From: Candidatus Omnitrophota bacterium
GTDB lineage: Bacteria > Omnitrophota > Gorgyraeia > Tantalellales > Tantalellaceae
Assembly (NCBI GenBank): GCA_024277375.1
Contig: JAJRVD010000017.1
Location: 1-36,486 of the forward strand
DNA length: 36,486 nt
Direction: 5' to 3'
Part shown: piece after piece, positions 28,074-36,207 of the stretch
Position numbering within the stretch: position 1 is the first letter of the stretch
Layout of the letters: each line of letters begins with the position of its first letter
Notes under the pieces: generated by a model
What the model saw: only the letters and a program-made list of their open reading frames with translations
The model's database searches: none
What the model was told of the DNA's origin: nothing
Made by a program: the position numbers and the translations under genes

Positions 28074-28101
28074 GTAGGGGCGCGGCATGCCGTGCCCCTG
28101 C
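28074..28101. repeat. Short palindromic repeat, GTAGGGGC-foot family
   Basis: GTAGGGGCGCGGC-AT-GCCGTGCCCCTGC. Confidence 0.85.
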
Positions 28102-28200
28102 CAGCACCTCTTTGCACGTACCCCATATCATACTCATATTTACCTTTCTTTTTCACAGGTAAAGATATAATATATACCACCGTAAGCAACAAAAGGATAT

Positions 28201-28365
28201 TGCAAAATGGAACTTTCGTCATTCGGGCTGTGTCGTAATTCGTTTTGCGGATTGCCGCATACAATATATTATATCGGGTTCGATTCATCGAACCCGATAT
28301 AACGGGCTTGATGAATCAAGCCCCTACATTATGACACAGTCTGATTAAAAAAACAGCGTTTTGCA
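28201..28365 (+). mobile_element. MITE-like element, full copy; first hairpin replaced by a longer palindrome
   Basis: TGCAAAATGGAACTTTCGTC...TTATATCGGGTTCGATTCATCGAACCCGATATAA...CGTTTTGCA. Confidence 0.9.
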
Positions 28366-28401
28366 TGAGTCTATAAACAACAATAAATAGGAGGTAAGGA
28401 T

Positions 28402-29406
28402 ATGGAAGATTTTCGTTCTCCGGATGATCTTTTTAAAAGTGAAGCTGAGAAGATCAAAAAGGTCGGAAAAGAGTATGGTAAGTTCGCGCCATTGGCCATA
28501 CTAGTATTGGTGGGTGTAATGCTTTTTCAGGGAGCTGTCTATTCGATAGGTCCGGATGAAGTAGGTGTTGTGCAACGGTTCGGCAAGTTTGTCCGAAGCA
28601 CCGAACCTGGATTGCATGTTAAGTTGCCTTTCGGTATAGATAAGGTAACGCCGGTGAAGGTGAAGAAGATATTTAAGGAAGAGTTCGGATTCAGAACCGC
28701 TACTGCCGGAGTACGCAGTGTGTACGCTACACGCAATTTTAATGATGAGTCGCTCATGCTGACCGGTGATATGAATATTCTGGATGTCAGGTGGATAGTT
28801 CAATTCAGAGTAAACGACCCGGTTAAATTATTGTTCGAAACCAAGAATCCTGTTGGTAATGTGAGAGATCTCTCCGAGGTTATAATGCGTCGATTGTGCG
28901 GCGATTATACGGTGGACGAGACCCTTACGACTAAGAGGGAAGAGATCGCGGCCAAAGCGCAATTAGAGCTCCAGAAGCTTCTTGATAAGTATGAGACGGG
29001 CATAAGCGTTGTTACCGTAAAACTGTTGGATGTAAACCCGCCCGAAAAAGTAAAACCGGCATTTAACGAAGTAAACGAGGCGAAGCAGGAACGGGAGAGA
29101 ATGATCAACGAGGCTTGGGAAGCTTTCAATAAGGCCGTACCGCGCGCTAAAGGTGAAGCTTTAAGGACTGTCAGTATAGCCGAGGGATACAGACTTGAAA
29201 AGGTGAATAGCTCTAAGGGGGAGGCGGAGAGATTTCTTGCCACTTGGGAAGAGTACAAAAAAGCGCCTGAGATCACAAAGAAAAGGCTTTATCTTGAGAC
29301 AATGTCAAGAGTTTTACCGAAGGCGAAAAATAAATTTATTGTAGACCCGCAGCAATCGTCAATTCTTCAGATGTTAAAGCTTGACGGGGAAGGAGGCGCG
29401 CAATGA
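28402..29406 (+). CDS. hflK: HflK-type SPFH/band 7 membrane protein
   Basis: PDEVGVVQRFGKFVRSTEPGLHVKLPFGIDKV; followed by HflC. Confidence 0.93.
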   Translation: MEDFRSPDDLFKSEAEKIKKVGKEYGKFAPLAILVLVGVMLFQGAVYSIGPDEVGVVQRFGKFVRSTEPGLHVKLPFGIDKVTPVKVKKIFKEEFGFRTATAGVRSVYATRNFNDESLMLTGDMNILDVRWIVQFRVNDPVKLLFETKNPVGNVRDLSEVIMRRLCGDYTVDETLTTKREEIAAKAQLELQKLLDKYETGISVVTVKLLDVNPPEKVKPAFNEVNEAKQERERMINEAWEAFNKAVPRAKGEALRTVSIAEGYRLEKVNSSKGEAERFLATWEEYKKAPEITKKRLYLETMSRVLPKAKNKFIVDPQQSSILQMLKLDGEGGAQ

Positions 29407-30344
29407 AAAAGTTTTTAAATTTATTCATAGTGCTGGTTATCATAGTTGTCGCAGGCTTTGTGTCGGGGGCGGTATATGTGGTTTCAGAGGTCAATCAGGC
29501 GGTTCTGACCCAATTTGGTAAGCCCGTGGGGGTTCCTGTTACGACAGCGGGCCTGCATTTTAAACTGCCGTTCATCCAGATAGCTCATTATTTTGAAAAA
29601 CGACTTATCGAGTGGGACGGAGACCCTAATCAGATCCCGACAAGGGATAAAAGATATATCTGGGTAGATACGACCGCACGTTGGAAAATATCGGACGCTC
29701 TGAAGTTTTTGCAGTCGGTAGGAAGCGAAAGAGGCGCTCACGCGCGGCTTGACGATATCATAAATTCCGCGACAAGAGATACGATAACCAGTCACTTGCT
29801 TATAGAGGCGATCAGAGATACTAATCGCATTCTGGACTCCGAATCTATCGCTGATATCTTAGTTGTGTCTGCGGAAAAGCTGGAACGTATAAAAGTCGGC
29901 CGGGCCGGGTTGGAGTCGCAGATACTGGAAAGCGCGAGAAAACTCGCGCCACAATACGGGATAGATCTCTTAGACGTGCGAATTAAGCGGATAAACTATG
30001 TGGAAGATGTAAGAAGAAAAGTTTATGACAGAATGATCGCCGAGAGAAAACGCGCGGCTGAACAGTATCGTTCTGAAGGTAAGGGTAAAAGTGCTGAGAT
30101 CAAGGGTCAGATGGAGAAAGAACTAAAACTCATTACTTCTGGGGCTTATCGGAAGGCGCAGGGAATTCGCGGAAAAGCGGACGCTGAAGCTATCGCGATA
30201 TATGCCGAAGCCTATAATAGGGACCCGGACTTTTATTCTTTCATGAAGACATTGGAAACTTATCAGAGGACCGTAGATGGCAATACTACGATCATTCTTA
30301 CAACAGATGGGGATTATTTCAAGTACTTGAAGGAGCTTAACTAG
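29403..30344 (+). CDS. hflC: HflC-type SPFH/band 7 membrane protein
   Basis: VSEVNQAVLTQFGKPVGVPVTTAGLHFKLPFIQ, RAEQYRSEGKGKSAEIKG; ATGA overlap with hflK. Confidence 0.93.
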   Translation: MKKFLNLFIVLVIIVVAGFVSGAVYVVSEVNQAVLTQFGKPVGVPVTTAGLHFKLPFIQIAHYFEKRLIEWDGDPNQIPTRDKRYIWVDTTARWKISDALKFLQSVGSERGAHARLDDIINSATRDTITSHLLIEAIRDTNRILDSESIADILVVSAEKLERIKVGRAGLESQILESARKLAPQYGIDLLDVRIKRINYVEDVRRKVYDRMIAERKRAAEQYRSEGKGKSAEIKGQMEKELKLITSGAYRKAQGIRGKADAEAIAIYAEAYNRDPDFYSFMKTLETYQRTVDGNTTIILTTDGDYFKYLKELN

Positions 30345-30348
30345 GGAT

Positions 30349-31080
30349 ATGAGTAGGCACAAGAAGGCCGACAAAAGTTGTAGTGCTAAACTTCAAAGCG
30401 TCTATGAGGATCTTAAAAACGCGTACAGGGAGCTAAAAGATTCGCATATTGAGATGGTATTCCGCATGGCGGTAATGGCCGAATATAGGGATCCGTCTAC
30501 GGGGGCGCATCTTGTTCGACTGGCTGATTACAGTTCAATAATCGCCGAAGGTCTGGGTTTGCCTAAAAAGGAAGTGGAGATCGTAAGGTATGCCGCTCCT
30601 ATGCATGACATCGGCAAAATAATGCTTCCCGATTCTGTTCTCAAGAAAAAGGGAGCGTTTAATCCCGAGGAAGAAGCGATAATGCGGAAGCATCCGGAGA
30701 TAGGCGCGGATATCTTTAAAAACGCCAAATCAGCGTTAATGAAGGCCTGTGGTGTTGTCGCCCTTACGCATCATGAACGTTTTGACGGGACGGGTTATCC
30801 TAATGGGCTTAAAGGCGAGGATATCCCGCTGTATGGCCGGATCGTCGCGGTAGCGGATGTGTTTGATGCTCTGGTTTCACGACGGTCGTATAAAGACATA
30901 TTTGATCTGGATAGATCAATATCGATTTTGATGGAGGGCGCGGGTAAGCATTTTGACCCCGCTGTTGTTATGTCCTTTATCCGGAAAAAAGAAAAGATAT
31001 TGGAAATATTGCAAGCGAATAAAGATATTGAAAATTTCCTGGAGGATATGGGGATAACCGACGAAACGTTCTTGACGTAG
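30349..31080 (+). CDS. HD-GYP-type domain protein
   Basis: APMHDIGKIMLPDSVLKKKGAF...KHPEIGADIF...LTHHERFDGTGYPNGLKGEDIPLYGRIVAVADVFDAL. Confidence 0.92.
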   Translation: MSRHKKADKSCSAKLQSVYEDLKNAYRELKDSHIEMVFRMAVMAEYRDPSTGAHLVRLADYSSIIAEGLGLPKKEVEIVRYAAPMHDIGKIMLPDSVLKKKGAFNPEEEAIMRKHPEIGADIFKNAKSALMKACGVVALTHHERFDGTGYPNGLKGEDIPLYGRIVAVADVFDALVSRRSYKDIFDLDRSISILMEGAGKHFDPAVVMSFIRKKEKILEILQANKDIENFLEDMGITDETFLT

Positions 31081-31169
31081 GTTCCAGGTGTTAGGTGATA
31101 GTTTACAGGCGTTAAGTTTTAGGTGGTATGTTATAGGTGGTATGTCATAGGAGAGGAGCGCTCTCTTGC

Positions 31170-31266
31170 TGTCATCCTGAGCGAGGCCCGAAGGGCCGAG
31201 TCGAAGGATCTTTTAATAGGTGTTTTAGATTTCTCGATTTGCCTTCGGCTCACTCGAAATGACAGA
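31170..31266. repeat. Dispersed repeat of the GTCATCCTGAGCGAG...CGAGTCGAAGGATCT type
   Basis: CTGTCATCCTGAGCGAGGCCCGAAGGGCCGAGTCGAAGGATCTTTT...CACTCGAAATGACAG; partial second copy near 36380-36418. Confidence 0.75.
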
Positions 31267-31326
31267 GTTGCCTATTGCGACACAGTCAGAATGACAGGGG
31301 TGGGGCAAAACAAAGGAGGGCTGAAA

Positions 31327-31509
31327 ATGGCAAAGAAGGTAAAAAAGCTTAAAAAAGTTCCTGCGTCACAAGTAAAGGTTTTTAAGATCACAAACCGCAA
31401 AGGTTACGCGGCTATTTGCAAAGACAATCTTACCGAAGCCGCGACACGTGCTCAAGTGCTGGACAGGATGGATAAAGCTCTCAAACGTACGGGTTATACC
31501 TTAGTCTGA
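31327..31509 (+). CDS. Small basic protein of unknown function (60 aa)
   Basis: SD AAAGGAGGG, ATG at 31327; MAKKVKKLKKVPASQVKVFKITNRKGYAAICKDNLTEAATRAQVLDRMDKALKRTGYTLV. Confidence 0.6.
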   Translation: MAKKVKKLKKVPASQVKVFKITNRKGYAAICKDNLTEAATRAQVLDRMDKALKRTGYTLV

Positions 31510-31521
31510 AAAAAATTTACT

Positions 31522-32162
31522 ATGATTATTTCTATCGCGGCATTTTTTGTCGTAATTGTTGTTCATGAGGTCGCGCACGGATATGTCGCGTATTGTCTGG
31601 GAGACCCCACAGCTAAGGACGCGGGGAGGCTTACGCTCAACCCTGTGGCACATATTGATCCTGTGGGAACGCTGCTCTTGCCGGCACTGCTCATTATGTC
31701 GCATTCTCCCGTAGTTTTCGGTTGGGCAAAGCCGGTCCCTGTAAATCCACATAATTTTCGCGACCCCAGAAGGGGGATGCTGCTTACCAGCTTAGCCGGT
31801 CCGGCAGCTAATTTTATTCTGGCGGTTATTTTCTCTATTATTTTTAAACTGGGGCTATTTCCGCAGTACTCGGTCCTTTGGGCCTTTTTGCTCATGGGGA
31901 TATTGATCAGTCTCGTTCTGGGGATATTCAATCTGATACCCATCCCTCCGCTTGATGGGTCTCAGATCCTCTTCGCGCTCCTGCCCCAAAAAAAATTAAA
32001 GATTTTTTGTGGCTTCAAAAATATGGATTTATTATTCTTGTCGGGCTTTTGTATCTGGGTCTTCTTGATAGAATAATTCTCCCCGCGGTGAGGATGTTGA
32101 CAAAGCTACTTGTGGGCTTACGCCAGGTAAGGGCACGGCACGCCGTGTCTCTGCAAATTTGA
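31522..32162 (+). CDS. Site-2 protease family (M50) membrane metallopeptidase with a -1 frame break near 31988-32008
   Basis: VVHEVAHGYVAYCLGDPTAKDAGRLTLNPVAHIDPVGTLLLP, NLIPIPPLDGS; after the break a conserved-looking C-terminus FLWLQKYGFIILVGLLYLGLLDRIILP appears in the -1 frame. Confidence 0.85.
32127..32154. repeat. Short palindromic repeat, GTAGGGGC-foot family (diverged)
   Basis: GTAAGGGCACGGC-AC-GCCGTGTCTCTGC. Confidence 0.75.
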
Positions 32163-32174
32163 GAAAGGAAAATA

Positions 32175-32444
32175 ATGGATGATACTGTAATCGGGATTAT
32201 AGGCATGATCGCGGGGGTATGCACCACGTCATCGTTTATTCCGCAAATCATCAAGATCATTAGATCAAAACACGCTAGGGATATATCGCTGTGCATGTAT
32301 ATCGTCCTTACAGCCGGTATTTTTCTTTGGATCGTTTACGGTGTGTTTCTTGAGGCGCTTCCTGTGGTAGTGGCGAATGTTATCGCGTTTTCGTTGTGTT
32401 TATTTGTAATATTTATGAAGATAAAATACAGGGACAAAGATTGA
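32175..32444 (+). CDS. SemiSWEET-like small transporter (PQ-loop family)
   Basis: IGMIAGVCTTSSFIPQIIKIIRSKHARDISLCMYIVLTAGIFLWIVYG. Confidence 0.85.
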   Translation: MDDTVIGIIGMIAGVCTTSSFIPQIIKIIRSKHARDISLCMYIVLTAGIFLWIVYGVFLEALPVVVANVIAFSLCLFVIFMKIKYRDKD

Positions 32445-32447
32445 GGC

Positions 32448-33398
32448 ATGAAAATACTCGTCACCGGCGCGACTGGATTTATCGGAGGGCATCTCGCCCG
32501 ACGTCTCGCGTCAAAAGGGAATGATGTGGTGTGTCTGGTCAGAAAAACCGGCAACATTTCCAGCCTGAAGGATATTGACGGCATAACGCTTGTGACCTGT
32601 GATATCCTTGATTACGCGGGGCTTTTAGAAATTTTTGATCGGGTTTCTCCTGAAGCCGTTGTGCATTCCGCCGCGCTGGTTATGTCGCGTGACAGACAAA
32701 AACTCTATGAAGCCAATGGAGAGGGAACCGCCAATATCTGCAAAGCCTGTTGGTTCTCCGGTGTCGATAGGCTTGTTTATGTAAGTTCTGTCGCGGTGGT
32801 TAGCGGGAATGATGTTTCGCCCGTGACGGATGAGTTGCCATATAAGGCAACAAATGAATACGGCGATTCAAAGATAGAGGCGGAAAGAGTAGTTTTGAGT
32901 TTTCGTAAGGAAGGTCTTAAATCAGTGATAATACGTCCTTGTGTAGTTGTAGGAGAAGGGGAGACGCACGCGTTGGGCAAGATACTAGCGCATGTCGCGA
33001 AGCGGCATATTCCGCTGCCCGATATGCCTGAGGCAGAGGCGAAACTGCAACTGGTATATGTCGGCAATGTCGCTCAAATTATCGAGCTTGCGCTTGAGAA
33101 AGAAGAAGCGACCGAAGGCACGTTCACGGTTGCCGACAAAGAGATCATCACTATGAAAAAGTTTCTTGAAATATTATATGAAGAGGTCGGCGGAGGGGAA
33201 CCTCCTGTTGTGCCAAAGTGGATAGTAAAATTGCTGATGGTTATCCCATATTTTGATAAGAAGATGGAACATTTGTTTAAAGATAGAACCTACGATATAT
33301 CGCGTGCGGAGAACCTTCTGGGATATAGTCCTGAAGTTTCAACAGAGGAGGGGCTTCGCCGTGCGGCGAGAGAGTGGTTATGTCGAAAATTGAAATAA
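32448..33398 (+). CDS. NAD-dependent epimerase/dehydratase family protein
   Basis: MKILVTGATGFIGGHLARRLASKGNDVVCLVR Rossmann motif; YGDSKIEAE. Confidence 0.93.
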   Translation: MKILVTGATGFIGGHLARRLASKGNDVVCLVRKTGNISSLKDIDGITLVTCDILDYAGLLEIFDRVSPEAVVHSAALVMSRDRQKLYEANGEGTANICKACWFSGVDRLVYVSSVAVVSGNDVSPVTDELPYKATNEYGDSKIEAERVVLSFRKEGLKSVIIRPCVVVGEGETHALGKILAHVAKRHIPLPDMPEAEAKLQLVYVGNVAQIIELALEKEEATEGTFTVADKEIITMKKFLEILYEEVGGGEPPVVPKWIVKLLMVIPYFDKKMEHLFKDRTYDISRAENLLGYSPEVSTEEGLRRAAREWLCRKLK

Positions 33399-34293
33399 AT
33401 ATTCTAGGAACAACTGCCGGCGCGCCTACAAAAGAAAGGGCACACGCGACGATACATTTGGTTTATGATGACGCGAATAGATTTTGTTGTCTTTTTGACT
33501 GCGGAGAAAACGCGCAAAGGCAGCTTATGTTGGCAGGCCTTAGCATAATGAAACTGAACGATATTTTTATCACACATTGGCATGGGGATCATTGTTTAGG
33601 CCTCGGGGGGCTCAAAGATACTTTGGCTTTTGAGGGAAGAGAACATCCGATAACCATATTTTCGCCGGAGCCTCGAAGGGCAAAGAAAAGTCTAGGCTTT
33701 ACACATTCAGCGCACAAGTTCAAGGTCATTTCCCGGCGTGTACCCGCTAAAGGGAAAAAGATCAAGACTCTTTTAAAGAATAAACGTTTTGATATAGTTT
33801 CTATCCCGGTCGAACATGGTGTACCTGCTGTGGCATACGCTCTTATGGAAAAAGATAAGAGTTTTATTGATAAGGAAAAGGCTCGAAAAGTGGGTTTGCC
33901 GGAGGAGCATGAAGTTTACCGTGAATTAAAAGAGAGAGGAAAGGCCATTCATAACGGCAAAGAGATCTTCTTTGATGATATTGCATCGACAGAAAAGGGC
34001 AAAAAAATTGTTTATTCCGGTGATACGGAAATTTGTGACAGTATTAAAGAACTAGCGAAGTGCGCTGATCTATTGATCCAGGATTGCACATATTTCACTG
34101 AAAACCCGGGCGAAAAAAATATAAGCACGCTTCTTTGCCGGAGGCGCTTGAATTGATAGCCGAATCTGGGGTTAAAAGGGCGATACTTACGCATATAAGC
34201 CGGAGGTATCCAGATGCAGAGGCTTTAAAAAAGCTAATTGAGAAGTATGAAAATATTGAGCTTGCTGAGGACTTTATGAAGGTGGTTATATGA
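33380..34293 (+). CDS. rnz: Ribonuclease Z-like MBL-fold protein with a -1 frame break at the A7 run 34113-34119
   Basis: LFDCGENAQRQLMLAGLSIMKLNDIFITHWHGDHCLGLGGL; the -1 frame from 34120 reads YKHASLPEALELIAESGVKRAILTHISRRYPDAEALKKLIEKYENIELAEDFMKVVI and stops at 34293. Confidence 0.88.
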
Positions 34294-34462
34294 GGGTTCA
34301 TATAAAAAAAGGAGGGAGTGTTGCCTCCCTTTTATGTATAGTGCTTTCGCTAGTCACGCTTTGTGTCAGAGGGCACTCCCTTTACTCCTTTTACATGTAA
34401 AGTATGCCATATCCGGTTAAGAAAAACAAGGGCTAGATGTATTATCGTTAGGAATATTCAAT

Positions 34463-35005
34463 ATGAAGATACTTTTACATATTTGTTGCGGGATATGCGC
34501 GTCCTCTGTTGTTGAGAAATTGATGTCGGAAGGACATGTGGTGACGGGATATTTTTATAATGCTAACATACATCCTTCTGATGAACACAAGAAACGATTG
34601 GACGCGGCAAAAAAGGTTGCCGAAGAATGGAATATTGATCTGATTGAAGGGCCGTATGACAGGGAAAGATGGTTTGAGCTAGTTAAGGGGTACCAAAACG
34701 ATCCCGAAGGCGGACGGCGCTGCGAGATATGTTTTCGGATGAGACTTGAAAGTACGTTCGATGAAATGAAAAATGGAATGTTTGACGCGTTCGCGACAAC
34801 ACTAAGCGTTAGTCCTCACAAGGATGTTACCGCGGTCAATAGCGTCGGGAGAGAGATAGGCGGCGAAAAATTCATTCTCGCGGATTTTAAAAAGAACGGT
34901 GGATTTCAGAGAGCGAATGAATTGTCAAAAGAATGGAGCCTTTACAGGCAGTACTATTGCGGATGTATTTATAGTCTGGAGGAAAGTTATAAAAGAAGGG
35001 CATAG
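34463..35005 (+). CDS. queH: Epoxyqueuosine reductase QueH
   Basis: LLHICCGICASSVVEKL...GYFYNANIHPSDEHKKR...GGRRCEICFRMRLE...YYCGCIYS. Confidence 0.93.
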   Translation: MKILLHICCGICASSVVEKLMSEGHVVTGYFYNANIHPSDEHKKRLDAAKKVAEEWNIDLIEGPYDRERWFELVKGYQNDPEGGRRCEICFRMRLESTFDEMKNGMFDAFATTLSVSPHKDVTAVNSVGREIGGEKFILADFKKNGGFQRANELSKEWSLYRQYYCGCIYSLEESYKRRA

Positions 35006-35038
35006 TTCATAGAACTGTTGTCATGTTCGTCATTCAGA

Positions 35039-35151
35039 CTGTGTCATAATGTAGGGGCTTGATTTATCAAGCCCGTTATATCGGGTTCAATTGATCGAAC
35101 CCTCCATAATACATTGTATGCGGCCATCCGCAAAACGAATTACGACACAGC
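35039..35151 (-). mobile_element. MITE-like element, core copy, inverted
   Basis: CTGTGTCATAATGTAGGGGCTTGATTTATCAAGCCCGTTATATCGGGTTC...ATTACGACACAG. Confidence 0.88.
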
Positions 35152-35205
35152 TGGATTGAGAGTAAGGAGAGAGGCGATTGGCACGGCAATCTCAGGACAT
35201 TAACA

Positions 35206-36207
35206 ATGAAAAATAAAAAATTACCAGCGCCTTTTTTGAAGAAGGTCAGGGATACAATTAAATATTATGACATGTTGCGAAAGGGCGACAAAGTGCTTGT
35301 CGCGGTCTCCGGTGGGGCTGACTCTGTCTGTATGATAGCGGCATTGACGGCTTTGAAAAAACATGTTGGGATAGATATTGTCGTCGCGAACATGGATCAT
35401 GGTATTAGGGGGAAAGAATCGGAGAAGGATTCAGAGTTTGTTAAAGACCTCGCGGAAAGCGCAGGCATTAAATGTGTCCGCAAAAAGGTTAAGATCCGGG
35501 CGCAAAAAGGTAAAAGATCGCTTGAAGAGGTCGCGAGAGAGAAGAGATATGATTTTCTTCTTTCGGAGGCACTCAAAAATAAATGTAACGTTATCTCTAC
35601 CGGTCACAACATGGATGACCAGGCCGAGACGATGGTAATGAGGTTGATGTTGGGTTCCTCGTTCTCTGGTCTCACGGGTATCCCGCCCGTTAGGGAAGAG
35701 AAAGGTGTGAAGATAATCAGGCCTTTGATCCGTGTCGCGAAAAAAGATATTCGTAAAGCTCTGAAGGGGGCCGGATGGAAGTATGTTGAGGATAGCACAA
35801 ACACTGATACTAACATCTTGCGGAATAAAGTACGGCTCCACATTATCCCGACACTCGAGAAACATAACCCGCGCCTTAAACGTTCAATGGTAAACCTGTC
35901 GGATGCTCTGCGTGAGGATTATCAGTTTATTCGTGAGAAAAAAAAATGTGTTCTTAAGGGTTGCGAAAAATGCCGCGGATCCATAAAACTCAGTGATATG
36001 CTTTTGCAGCCAAAAGCGTTGCGGAAGGAAATATTCAAGAAGCTGTTTGAAAAGGCCGGCGGCAACGTTAAGAAACTTACGTACAGGCATTGGATGGATA
36101 TGGATCTTTTGTTACGTTCGGGGGACGCGGGCGCGGCGCTTGATCTGCCAGGAAAAGTACGGGTCCTCCGCCGGAAAAATGAGATTGTTTTTAAACATGC
36201 GGATTAA
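35206..36207 (+). CDS. tilS: tRNA(Ile)-lysidine synthase
   Basis: DKVLVAVSGGADSVCMIAAL, NMDHGIRGKESEKD, STGHNMDDQAETMVMRL, DSTNTDTNILRNKVR. Confidence 0.95.
   Translation: MKNKKLPAPFLKKVRDTIKYYDMLRKGDKVLVAVSGGADSVCMIAALTALKKHVGIDIVVANMDHGIRGKESEKDSEFVKDLAESAGIKCVRKKVKIRAQKGKRSLEEVAREKRYDFLLSEALKNKCNVISTGHNMDDQAETMVMRLMLGSSFSGLTGIPPVREEKGVKIIRPLIRVAKKDIRKALKGAGWKYVEDSTNTDTNILRNKVRLHIIPTLEKHNPRLKRSMVNLSDALREDYQFIREKKKCVLKGCEKCRGSIKLSDMLLQPKALRKEIFKKLFEKAGGNVKKLTYRHWMDMDLLLRSGDAGAALDLPGKVRVLRRKNEIVFKHAD

Noticed and set aside
34395-34462. Possible preQ1 riboswitch upstream of queH
   Set aside because: I could not identify the preQ1-I or preQ1-II consensus; only competing hairpins further upstream are supported.
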